In this document: positions 36,912 through 45,086 of the stretch, piece after piece
How the letters are laid out: each line of letters begins with the position of its first letter
Position numbering within the stretch: the stretch's first letter is position 1
Assembly: GCA_035459025.1 (NCBI GenBank)
Contig: DATHYT010000085.1
Location: 62,001-126,000, forward strand
Origin: JAABQT01 sp035459025
GTDB taxonomy: Bacteria > Pseudomonadota > Gammaproteobacteria > Burkholderiales > SG8-39
Direction of reading: 5' to 3'
DNA length: 64,000 nt
Program-made: the position numbers and the translations under genes
The notes under the pieces: model-generated
What the model saw: the letters and a program-made list of their open reading frames with translations, nothing else
What the model was told of the DNA's origin: nothing
Databases searched by the model: none

Positions 36912-38389
36912 TCTCCGAGCACCTGCCGGCGCTGCAGGTGGTCGTGCCGCTCGCCGCGGCGCCGCTCATCGTGCTGCTGCGCCATCCGGGCATCGCCTGG
37001 GCGATCGCCGTGGCGGCGAGCGTGTTCGCGTTCGGCGCGAGCCTCGGGCTCGCTGCGGAGGTGGCGCGCAGCGGCGTCATCTCCTACGCCATGGGCAGCT
37101 GGCCGCCGCCCTGGGGCATCGAGTACCGCGTCGACGCGCTGTCGGCGTTCGTGCTGGTACTGGTATCGGCGATCGGCGCGCTGGTCGCGCCCTACGCCCT
37201 GCGCAGCGTGGCCGCGGAGGTACCGCGCGAGCAGCGCTACCTGTATTACGCGGTGCACTGCCTGTGCCTCGCGGGCCTGCTCGGCATGACGATCACCGGC
37301 GACGCCTTCAACGTGTTCGTGTTCATGGAGATCGCCTCGCTCGCGATGTACGTGCTGATCGCGCTGGGGCGCGACCGGCGCGCGCTGCTCGCCTCGTACC
37401 AGTACCTGATCCTCGGCACCATCGGCGCCACGTTCTACGTGATTGGCGTCGGGCTGCTCTACCTCGTCACCGGCACGCTCAACATCGCCGACATGGCCGA
37501 GCGCCTGCCGCAGGCCGGCGCGGCGCGGCCGGTGCTGGCCGCGCTCGCGTTCATCACCGTCGGGCTGTCGCTCAAGCTCGCGCTGTTCCCCTTGCACCTC
37601 TGGCTCCCGAACGCCTATGCCTACGCGCCCTCCGCGGCCACCGCGCTCCTCGCCGCGACCGCCACCAAGGTCTCGGTGTACGTCCTGCTGCGCTATTACT
37701 TTTCGGTGTTCGGCGCCGGGCTGGTGGTCGAGTCCCTGCCGGTGCCGGAGATTTTGATCGGCCTGTCGATCGCCGCCATCGTCACCGCGTCGCTCGTCGC
37801 GCTGTGGCAGGCGGACTTCAAGCGCCTGCTCGCCTACTCGAGCGTGGCGCAGATCGGGTACATCACGCTCGGCATCGGTCTCGCGACGCGCGACGGGCTG
37901 ACCGCGGCGGTGGTGCACCTGTTCAACCACGGCATTACCAAAGGGGCCCTGTTCCTGCTCGTCGGCGGCATCGCGCTGCGCGCGGGTGGCGTGAATTTCG
38001 CGCGCCTGCAGGGCCTCGCGCGCGCGATGCCGCTCACCTGCCTCGGCGTGACGCTTGCCGGGCTGTCGCTCATCGGCGTGCCGGGCACGGCCGGGTTCAT
38101 CAGCAAGTGGTATCTCGTGCTCGGCGCCATTGAGGCCGGGCACTGGTGGCTCGCGGGGCTGGTGGTACTCACCTCGCTGATCGCCGTGGCCTACGTCTGG
38201 CGCTTCGTCGAGGCCGCTTACCTCAGCGAGCCGGCCGCGGGCACGGCGCGCATCGCGGAGGCGCCGCTGCCGATGCTGGCGATTTCCTGGGTGCTGGTCG
38301 GTGCCTGCGTCTGGTTCGGCTTCGACACGTCCTTTACGGTCGAGGGCGCGCGCCGCGCGGCACTGCTCATGCTGGGCGGCACGCCGTGA
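36908..38389 (+). CDS. mrpD: Antiporter-like subunit D1 (MrpD family)
   Basis: A 493-residue, fourteen-helix proton-translocating subunit of the NuoL/M/N and MrpA/D family. The charged residues of the channel are present: Glu in FVFMEIASLAMY (TM5), Lys in LKLALFPLH (TM7), Lys in AATATKVSVY (TM8) and Lys in NHGITKGALFLL (TM12). It is the seventh gene of the operon and the equivalent of MbhH in archaeal Mbh. GTG start overlaps mrpC. Confidence 0.93.
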   Translation: MISEHLPALQVVVPLAAAPLIVLLRHPGIAWAIAVAASVFAFGASLGLAAEVARSGVISYAMGSWPPPWGIEYRVDALSAFVLVLVSAIGALVAPYALRSVAAEVPREQRYLYYAVHCLCLAGLLGMTITGDAFNVFVFMEIASLAMYVLIALGRDRRALLASYQYLILGTIGATFYVIGVGLLYLVTGTLNIADMAERLPQAGAARPVLAALAFITVGLSLKLALFPLHLWLPNAYAYAPSAATALLAATATKVSVYVLLRYYFSVFGAGLVVESLPVPEILIGLSIAAIVTASLVALWQADFKRLLAYSSVAQIGYITLGIGLATRDGLTAAVVHLFNHGITKGALFLLVGGIALRAGGVNFARLQGLARAMPLTCLGVTLAGLSLIGVPGTAGFISKWYLVLGAIEAGHWWLAGLVVLTSLIAVAYVWRFVEAAYLSEPAAGTARIAEAPLPMLAISWVLVGACVWFGFDTSFTVEGARRAALLMLGGTP

Positions 38390-39837
38390 CCGGCGCGCAG
38401 CTGATCGCCGCGTGCCTCGTCGTGCCCGCCGCGGGCGCGGCGGGCATTGCGCTCGCCGGACGCTGGCCGAACGCGCGCGAGACGGTGACGCTCGGCACCG
38501 CGGCGCTGCTGTTCGCGTGCGTGCTCGGCCTGCTGCCTACCGTGCTGGCGGGCGGCATTCCGCAGCTGTTCGTGCTCGAGATGCTCCCCGGCATCGCGCT
38601 CGGCTTTCGCGTCGAGCCGCTCGGGATGCTCTTCGCGCTGGTGGCCTCCGGGCTGTGGATCGTGAACTCGGTCTACTCCATCGGCTACATGCGCGGCAAC
38701 GAGGAGCCGCACCAGACGCGCTTTTACGTCTGCTTCGCGCTGGCGCTCGCCGCCACCATGGGCATCGCCCTGTCGGCAAACCTGCTGACGCTGTTCGTGT
38801 TCTACGAGATGCTGACGCTGGTCACCTGGCCGCTGGTGACGCACCACGGCGACGACGAGGCGAGAAAGGGCGGGCGCGTGTACCTCGGCGTGCTGCTCGG
38901 CACGTCGATCGTGCTGCTGCTGCCGGCCGTGATCGCCACCTGGGCGATTGCCGGAACGCTGGAGTTCACCCCGGGCGGCATTCTCGGCGACAAGGTGTCG
39001 GGCGCCGCGCTCGGGGGGCTGCTGGCGCTGTACATGTTCGGCATTGGCAAGGCGGCGCTGATGCCGATGCACCGCTGGCTGCCGGCGGCGATGGTGGCGC
39101 CGACGCCGGTGTCGGCGCTGCTGCACGCGGTGGCGGTGGTGAAGGCGGGCGTGTTCGCGGTGGTGAAAGTCGTCGTCTACGTCTTCGGCACCGGGGCGCT
39201 CGCCGCCACCACGGCTTCCGACTGGCTGCCGACGGTCGCCGGCTTCACCGTCATCGCCGCCTCCGTGGTCGCGCTTCGCGCCGACAATCTGAAGCGCCGC
39301 CTCGCCTACTCGACGGTGAGCCAGCTGTCCTACGTGGTGCTGGCGGCGGCGATCCTCGCGCCCCTTTCGGTGATCGGAGCGACCCTGCATATCGCCGCGC
39401 ACGCCGTCGGCAAGATCACCCTGTTCTTCGCTGCCGGCGCGATCTACACCGCTGCCCACAAGACCGAAGTCAGCCAGCTCGACGGCATCGGCCGGCGCAT
39501 GCCCTGGACCATGGGCGCATTTGCCGTCGGGGTGCTGTCGATGATCGGGCTGCCGCCGGCCGCCGGCTTCGTCAGCAAGTGGTACATGCTGGCGGGCGCA
39601 CTCCAGGCCGAGCACTGGGTGGCGGTCGGCGTGATCGCCGCGAGCACGCTGCTCAACGCCGCCTACTTCGTGCCGATCGTGTACCGCGCGTTCTTTCGCG
39701 CGCCGCACGGCGAGCGCCACGGCGAGGCGCCGCTGCCGATGGTGCTCGCGCTCGTCGCCACCGCGCTCGCCACGCTGGCGTTGTTCTTCTTCCCGCAAGT
39801 GCCGCTCGCGCTGGCGCGCGCGCTGCCCGGAGGCTGA
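38386..39837 (+). CDS. Antiporter-like subunit D2 (MrpD/NuoM family)
   Basis: A 483-residue second antiporter-like subunit. The TM5 Glu (FVFYEMLTLVTW), TM7 Lys (GIGKAALMPMH), TM8 Lys (VVKAGVFAVVK) and TM12 Lys (AHAVGKITLFF) are all present, so it looks competent for proton or sodium transfer. It differs clearly from D1 in loop sequence, so it is an old paralogue and not a recent copy. GTG start overlaps D1 by 4 nt. Confidence 0.9.
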   Translation: MTGAQLIAACLVVPAAGAAGIALAGRWPNARETVTLGTAALLFACVLGLLPTVLAGGIPQLFVLEMLPGIALGFRVEPLGMLFALVASGLWIVNSVYSIGYMRGNEEPHQTRFYVCFALALAATMGIALSANLLTLFVFYEMLTLVTWPLVTHHGDDEARKGGRVYLGVLLGTSIVLLLPAVIATWAIAGTLEFTPGGILGDKVSGAALGGLLALYMFGIGKAALMPMHRWLPAAMVAPTPVSALLHAVAVVKAGVFAVVKVVVYVFGTGALAATTASDWLPTVAGFTVIAASVVALRADNLKRRLAYSTVSQLSYVVLAAAILAPLSVIGATLHIAAHAVGKITLFFAAGAIYTAAHKTEVSQLDGIGRRMPWTMGAFAVGVLSMIGLPPAAGFVSKWYMLAGALQAEHWVAVGVIAASTLLNAAYFVPIVYRAFFRAPHGERHGEAPLPMVLALVATALATLALFFFPQVPLALARALPGG

Positions 39838-39838
39838 G

Positions 39839-40096
39839 ATGAGCGATCACTGGCTGGTACGTCCCTCCACGATCCGGCTGCTGTGGCGGGTGTTCATCGC
39901 CGTGCTCGCCCTTACCGTGATCGCGGAGTTCCTCGTCGTGCACCACCCGCACTTTGCCGTCGAGTCGGTGCCCGCGTTCGGCGCCTGGTACGGCTTTGTC
40001 GCCTGTGCCGGCATGATTCTGTTCGCCAAGGGGCTGGCGCTGTTCCTCAAGCGGCCCGACACCTACTACGAGGGCGAGGAGGGCCGCGATGCCTAG
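39839..40096 (+). CDS. Small two-helix membrane protein of the antiporter operon
   Basis: An 85-residue protein with two hydrophobic helices (about 15-33 and 47-68), a His-rich turn (VVHHPHF) between them and an acidic tail (YYEGEEGRDA). I do not recognise a named Mrp subunit. It is 1 nt after D2 and overlaps D3 by 8 nt, so it is surely co-translated. It may be an accessory helix pair at the D2/D3 boundary; that is inference. Confidence 0.75.
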   Translation: MSDHWLVRPSTIRLLWRVFIAVLALTVIAEFLVVHHPHFAVESVPAFGAWYGFVACAGMILFAKGLALFLKRPDTYYEGEEGRDA

Positions 40097-41774
40097 CGCC
40101 TGGCTGCATCCGGGCCTGCTGGTGATCGTCGCGGGCCTCGCGCTCGCGCTGCTGCGCGGCCGGGCGCGCGAGGCGGTGGCGCTCGTCGCCCCGCTCGCCG
40201 CGTTGTGGCTCGTGCTTGCCGCGCCCACGGGCATCGCCTGGAGCGGCACCTGGCTCGGCCTGGAGGTGCGGCCGCTCGCCTACGATGCGCTGTCGCGGCT
40301 GTTCGCCGCGATCTTCGCGATCATGGCGTTCGCCGGCGGCCTGTATGCCCTCAACCAGAAGAGCCGGCTCGAGCTGCCCGCGGCCTACGTCTACGCCGGA
40401 TCGGCGCTTGGCGCGGTGCTCGCCGGCGACCTGGTCACGCTGTTCGTGTTCTGGGAACTGATGGCGGTCGGCTCGACGCTCGTCATCTGGAGCGCGGGGA
40501 CCGGACCGTCGTACCGCGCGAGCATGCGCTACCTTTCGATTCACCTGCTGGGCGGCGTGCTGCTGTTCGCCGGCATCGCGGGCCACGTTGCCGCGACCGG
40601 ATCCACGGAATTCACGCGCCTGGCGCTCGACGCGCCCGCCCACTGGCTGATCCTCGCCGGGTTCCTGATCAACGCCGGTGCGCCGCCGCTTTCGGCGTGG
40701 CTGCCCGACGCCTACCCGGAAGCGAGCTGGAGCGGCATGGTGTTCCTGTCGGCGTTCACCACCAAGACCGCGGTGTACGTGCTGCTGCGCGGCTTCCCGG
40801 GCACCGAGCTCCTCGTGTGGGTGGGCCTGTTCATGGTGTTCTACGGCATCGTCTACGCGCTGCTCGAGAACGACATGCGGCGCATCCTCGCCTACAGCAT
40901 CGTCAACCAGGTCGGCTTCATGGTGACCGGCATCGGCATCGGCACGGAGATGGCGCTGAACGGCGCCGCGGCGCACGCCTTCACGCACATCATCTACAAG
41001 GCCCTGCTGCTCATGTCCGCGGGGTCGGTGCTCTACGCTACGCAAAAGCGCAAGTGCACCGACCTCGGGGGCCTGTTCCGCACCATGCCGCTCACGACGG
41101 TGTGCGGCACCATCGGCGCGCTCGCGATCTCGTCGTTCCCGCTCACCTCGGGCTTCGTGTCGAAGTCGATGATCTCGCAGGCCGCGGGCGATGAGCACCT
41201 GCTGTGGGTGTGGCTCGCGCTCGCCGCGGCGACCGCGGGTGTCTTCCTGCACGCAGGGATCAAGTTCCCGTGGTTCGTGTTCTTCCAGAAGGATTCGGGC
41301 CTGCGCCCGCCCGAGCCGCCGCTCAACATGCGCCTCGCGATGCTGCTGTTTGCGGCGCTGTGCATCGGCCTCGGGGTCTTCTACCAGCCGCTGTATGCCC
41401 TGCTGCCCTTCAGCACGGGCTACGTGCCCTACACCGGGTCCCACGTCGTCGTGCAGCTCGAGTTGCTGCTGTTCTCGGGGCTCGCGTTCTTTGTCATGCT
41501 GCCCATGCTGCGGCGCACACTCACCATCACGCTGGACGTCGACTGGTTCTACCGCCGGCTTGCGCCGGCGCTCGCCGCCGCCCTCCTGGCTGCTCTGCGC
41601 GCGGTCGGGGCGGTGCTCGGGGCGGCGCGGGACGGCGGCATGCGACGAATCAAGACCGGCGCGCATGCGTTGCACGGGCCACAGGCGCTGTTCGCGCGCA
41701 CCTGGACGACGGGCGGAATGGCGCTGTGGGCCGCGCTCTTGCTGGCCGGGTATCTCCTGGTCGTCTACCTCTGA
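40089..41774 (+). CDS. Antiporter-like subunit D3 (MrpD/NuoN-like), TM7 lysine replaced
   Basis: A 561-residue third antiporter-like subunit with an extra C-terminal extension of about 80 residues ending in one more helix. The TM5 Glu (FVFWELMAVGS), TM8 Lys (FTTKTAVYVLL) and TM12 Lys (THIIYKALLL) are kept, but the position of the TM7 Lys in D1 and D2 holds Asn (LINAGAPPLSAWLP), and the following His is Ser. This suggests a subunit with altered or lost ion transfer, perhaps structural. Last gene of the operon; no obvious terminator follows. Confidence 0.9.
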   Translation: MPSAWLHPGLLVIVAGLALALLRGRAREAVALVAPLAALWLVLAAPTGIAWSGTWLGLEVRPLAYDALSRLFAAIFAIMAFAGGLYALNQKSRLELPAAYVYAGSALGAVLAGDLVTLFVFWELMAVGSTLVIWSAGTGPSYRASMRYLSIHLLGGVLLFAGIAGHVAATGSTEFTRLALDAPAHWLILAGFLINAGAPPLSAWLPDAYPEASWSGMVFLSAFTTKTAVYVLLRGFPGTELLVWVGLFMVFYGIVYALLENDMRRILAYSIVNQVGFMVTGIGIGTEMALNGAAAHAFTHIIYKALLLMSAGSVLYATQKRKCTDLGGLFRTMPLTTVCGTIGALAISSFPLTSGFVSKSMISQAAGDEHLLWVWLALAAATAGVFLHAGIKFPWFVFFQKDSGLRPPEPPLNMRLAMLLFAALCIGLGVFYQPLYALLPFSTGYVPYTGSHVVVQLELLLFSGLAFFVMLPMLRRTLTITLDVDWFYRRLAPALAAALLAALRAVGAVLGAARDGGMRRIKTGAHALHGPQALFARTWTTGGMALWAALLLAGYLLVVYL

Positions 41775-41814
41775 GCGCGCGAGCCGCATCCGCGTTTCAC
41801 ATCGTGAAGTCGCC

Positions 41815-41844
41815 TTGCGGCGGCTGAAGGGGGGGCGCTAGAAT
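41815..41844 (+). promoter_or_regulatory. Promoter of the TRAP transporter genes
   Basis: TTGCGG (41815-41820), 18-bp spacer, TAGAAT (41839-41844). Start near 41851 leaves a 60-nt leader with an AGGAGA ribosome site before dctP. Confidence 0.5.
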
Positions 41845-41910
41845 GGCCGAGTACTACACACACGGGGCCCAAGCCCCGCGCAGCACCCACACCGAAAGAG
41901 GAGACCCAGC

Positions 41911-43044
41911 ATGAACAAGGAACAACATAAGCCCGAAACTGCGCGCCGCAAGTTCCTGACCGGCGCGGCGGCGGCGACGGCGGGCGCGGCGACGCTCGGC
42001 TTCCCGATGATCGCCAAGTCGCAATCGCCGATCGTCATCAAGATGCAGGGATCGTGGAGCGCCACGGACATCTTCAACGAGATGGCGCAGGAGTTCGTGA
42101 CGCGCGTCAACTCGATGTCGGGCGGCCGGCTGCGCGTCGACTACCTGGTCGGCGGCGCGGTCGTGAAGCCCTTCGAGGTGATGGACGCGGTGTCCAAGGG
42201 CGTGCTGGACGCCGGCCACACGGTGCCGGTGTACTGGTACGGGAAGTCCAAGGTGGCGTCGCTGTTCGGCTCCGGGCCGATCAACGGCTCCGACGCGTTC
42301 CAGACGCTCGCCTGGATCTACCGCGGCGGCGGCCTCGAGCTGTACAAGGAACTGCTCGACAAGCTCGGCCTCAACGTCGTCGGCTTCTTCGCCATGCCGA
42401 TGCCCACCCAGCCCCTGGGCTGGTTCAAGAAGCCCATCACGGACGCCAAGCAGCTCAAGGGCCTGAAATACCGCACTGTGGGCCTGGCGGCGGACCTGTT
42501 CCAGGAGATGGGCGCCAAGGTGACCCAGCTGCCGGGCGGCGAAATCATTCCCGCCCTCGAGCGCGGCGTGATCGACGCCTTCGAGTTCAACAACCCGACC
42601 TCGGACAGCCGCTTCGGCGCCCAGGACGTGATCAAGAACTACGAGATGGGCAGCTTCCACCAGGCGATGGAGTTCTTCGAGATCATCATCAACAAGAAGA
42701 AGTGGGACTCGATGGGCAAGGACCTGCAGGCCATCTGGCAGTACGGCGTCGAGGCCGCGTCCCAAGCCAACTACTGGACCGGCATGGACAACTACTCCAG
42801 GGACCTTCAGGTTCTCATCGACAAGCACAAGGTCAAAGTGATCCGCACGCCGAAGTCGGTGTTCCAGGCGCAGCTCAACGCCTGGGACGTGCTGACGAAG
42901 CGGCTCTCGGCCGAGGATCCGTTCTTCGCCAAGGTGGTCGAGTCGCAGCTCGCCTGGGCCAAGCGCGTGGGGTACTACTGGTTCCTCAACGACGCCGAGT
43001 TCAAGATGGGCTACGAGCACGTGTTCAAGACCAAGCTGGCGTAG
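41911..43044 (+). CDS. dctP: TRAP transporter periplasmic binding protein
   Basis: A 377-residue DctP-type receptor. The N-terminus has a Tat-like ARRKFLTGAAAATAG motif, so it may be exported folded. The segment LKYRTVGLAADLFQEMGAKV followed by LPGGEIIPALERGVIDAFEF carries the Arg and the ligand-binding Glu/Asn expected for carboxylate-binding members; it resembles the alpha-keto-acid (TakP-like) branch. It delivers an organic acid to DctQM. A strong hairpin terminator follows, which should make it more abundant than the membrane subunits. Confidence 0.93.
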   Translation: MNKEQHKPETARRKFLTGAAAATAGAATLGFPMIAKSQSPIVIKMQGSWSATDIFNEMAQEFVTRVNSMSGGRLRVDYLVGGAVVKPFEVMDAVSKGVLDAGHTVPVYWYGKSKVASLFGSGPINGSDAFQTLAWIYRGGGLELYKELLDKLGLNVVGFFAMPMPTQPLGWFKKPITDAKQLKGLKYRTVGLAADLFQEMGAKVTQLPGGEIIPALERGVIDAFEFNNPTSDSRFGAQDVIKNYEMGSFHQAMEFFEIIINKKKWDSMGKDLQAIWQYGVEAASQANYWTGMDNYSRDLQVLIDKHKVKVIRTPKSVFQAQLNAWDVLTKRLSAEDPFFAKVVESQLAWAKRVGYYWFLNDAEFKMGYEHVFKTKLA

Positions 43045-43072
43045 CCTTAGAGGCGCACAGGCAGGATCCAGC

Positions 43073-43103
43073 CGGGGCGACGCTTCGCGCGTCGCCCCGT
43101 TTT
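43073..43103 (+). terminator. Hairpin terminator/attenuator between dctP and dctQ
   Basis: CGGGGCGACGC (43073-43083), loop TTCGC, GCGTCGCCCCG (43089-43099), TTTT. An 11-bp perfect stem inside an operon, so partial termination is likely. Confidence 0.8.
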
Positions 43104-43139
43104 CTTCGGGGCGCGTAGTCGCGCGCGGGGGCTCGCAAA

Positions 43140-43736
43140 ATGATCAGCCGCTTCATCTACGGCATCGACCAGCTGAGCAAGACAGTCGGCCATGCTTTTG
43201 CGTGGTGCATCATCATCCTCACGTTTGGCACCTCCTACGAGGTGTTCGTGCGCTACGCGCTGAACAACCCGACGAGCTGGGCGTTCGATTTCAGCTACAT
43301 CATGTACGGCGCCCTGTTCTTCATGGCGGGCGCGTACGCGCTGTCGCGCAACGGCCACGTGCGCGGCGACTTCATCTACCGCATGTGGCGCCCGCGTATG
43401 CAGGCCGGAGTCGAGCTGACGCTGTACGTGCTGTTCTATTTTCCGGGCGTGCTGGCGCTGGTGTACGCCGGGTGGCTGTATGGGTTCGATTCCTTCAAGA
43501 TCCGCGAGGTGAGCGTCAACAGCCCGGCCGGCATCCCGGTGTGGCAGCTGAAGATCCTGATTCCGTTCGGCGCCGCGCTGCTCGCGCTGCAGGGCGTCGC
43601 CGAGACGCTGCGCTGCATCCTGTGCCTGCGCGACGGCCAGTGGCCGCCGCGCCTGCACGACGTCGAGGAGCTCGAGGACGTGCTCGCGCAGCAGCACGCC
43701 GCCGAGGCGGCCGCAGCCAAGGAGGGCGCCAAGTGA
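43140..43736 (+). CDS. dctQ: TRAP transporter small membrane subunit
   Basis: A 198-residue DctQ subunit with four membrane helices. The NPTSWAFDFSYIMYGALFFMAGAYALSRNGHVRGDFIY block is the family core (shown here in part). A 40-residue Glu/Ala-rich tail follows the last helix. Stop overlaps the dctM start (GTGA). No ribosome site of note before its ATG, which lies in a GC-rich stretch after the hairpin. Confidence 0.92.
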   Translation: MISRFIYGIDQLSKTVGHAFAWCIIILTFGTSYEVFVRYALNNPTSWAFDFSYIMYGALFFMAGAYALSRNGHVRGDFIYRMWRPRMQAGVELTLYVLFYFPGVLALVYAGWLYGFDSFKIREVSVNSPAGIPVWQLKILIPFGAALLALQGVAETLRCILCLRDGQWPPRLHDVEELEDVLAQQHAAEAAAAKEGAK

Positions 43737-45079
43737 GCGATCCGGTCATCGCCCTGGTGATGCTGGGGCTGTTCATTTTCGTCATCCTGCTCGGCTTTCC
43801 GATCGCCTTCACGCTGATGGGCATGGCGGTGGGCTTCGGCTTCTACGCCTACTACCGCCCGGACCAGGAGTTCTTCGACAGCCGCGTCTTCTACCTGCTG
43901 ACGCAGAACACCTGGAGCATCATGAGCAACGACGTGCTCGTTGCGGTGCCCCTGTTCCTGTTCATGGGCTACGTGGTCGAACGCTCGAACATCCTCGACA
44001 AGCTGTTCTACAGCCTGCAGGTCGCGCTGCGCCACATCCCGGGCTCGATGGCGGTGGCGGCGCTCGCCACCTGCGCCATGTTCGCCACCGCCACCGGCAT
44101 CGTCGGTGCGGTGGTGACGCTGATGGGGCTGCTCGCGTTCCCGGTGATGCTGCGCGCCGGCTACGACCAGCGGCTCTCCGCGGGGGTGATCTGCGCCGGC
44201 GGCACGCTCGGCATCCTCATCCCGCCCTCGATCATGCTGATCGTGTACTCGGCCACTGCCTCGGTCTCCGTGGTGCGCCTGTATGCCGCGGCGCTGCTGC
44301 CGGGGTTCCTCCTCGCCGGGCTGTACGTCGGCTACGTGATCACGCGCGCGGTGGTCAATCCGAAGCTCTGCCCGCCGCTGCCGAAGGAGGAAAGCGAGGT
44401 GCCCTGGGCCAAGGCGGGCCTGCTGCTCCTGCAGGCGTTCGTGCCGCTCGCCGTGCTGATCTTCTCGGTGCTCGGCTCGATCCTGTTCGGCCTGGCGACG
44501 CCGACCGAGGCGGCGGCCGTCGGCGCCGCGGGCAGCCTGGTGCTCGCGGCGTCGTATCGCGCGCTCACCTGGCAGCGCCTGCAGGAAGCCGTGTATCTCA
44601 CGGCGCGCACCTCAGCGATGGTGTGTTTCCTGTTCGTCGGCTCGTGGACCTTCTCCTCGGTGTTCTCGTACCTCGGCGGCGAGGGGCTGATCAAGGAGTT
44701 CGTGCTCGGCCTGAACCTCAACACCGTGCTGTTCCTGATCATGTCGCAGTGCATCATCTTTCTGCTCGGCTGGCCGCTGGAATGGAGCGAGATCATCATC
44801 ATCTTCGTGCCGATCTTCCTGCCGCTGCTGCCGCACTTCAGCGTCGACCCGATGATGTTCGGCATCCTCGTGGCCCTCAACCTGCAGACCTCGTTCCTGA
44901 CGCCGCCGATGGCGATGTCGGCGTACTATCTGAAGGGCATTGCGCCGCCATTCGTGGAGCTGTGGACGATCTTCAAGGGCTGCTTTCCGTTCCTCGCCCT
45001 GGTATTCGTCACCATGATCGTCGTGTACGTGTTCCCGCCGATCATGTTCTGGCTGCCCGACTTGATCTACGGCCGCTGA
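43733..45079 (+). CDS. dctM: TRAP transporter large membrane subunit
   Basis: A 448-residue DctM subunit with about twelve helices that carries sodium-coupled transport. Landmarks: LGFPIAFTLMGMAVGFGF, VPLFLFMGYVVERSNI, CAGGTLGILIPPSIMLIVY and NLQTSFLTPPMAMSAYYLKG. GTG start inside the dctQ stop. The amidase gene follows 7 nt later, suggesting that the imported acid or amide is linked to amide hydrolysis. Confidence 0.95.
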   Translation: MSDPVIALVMLGLFIFVILLGFPIAFTLMGMAVGFGFYAYYRPDQEFFDSRVFYLLTQNTWSIMSNDVLVAVPLFLFMGYVVERSNILDKLFYSLQVALRHIPGSMAVAALATCAMFATATGIVGAVVTLMGLLAFPVMLRAGYDQRLSAGVICAGGTLGILIPPSIMLIVYSATASVSVVRLYAAALLPGFLLAGLYVGYVITRAVVNPKLCPPLPKEESEVPWAKAGLLLLQAFVPLAVLIFSVLGSILFGLATPTEAAAVGAAGSLVLAASYRALTWQRLQEAVYLTARTSAMVCFLFVGSWTFSSVFSYLGGEGLIKEFVLGLNLNTVLFLIMSQCIIFLLGWPLEWSEIIIIFVPIFLPLLPHFSVDPMMFGILVALNLQTSFLTPPMAMSAYYLKGIAPPFVELWTIFKGCFPFLALVFVTMIVVYVFPPIMFWLPDLIYGR

Positions 45080-45086
45080 CCGACGC

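Noticed and set aside
34504..41774. Membrane-bound hydrogenase or formate hydrogenlyase
   Set aside because: The antiporter subunits look alike, but there are no hydrogenase, NuoB/C/D-like or ferredoxin genes in or near the operon.
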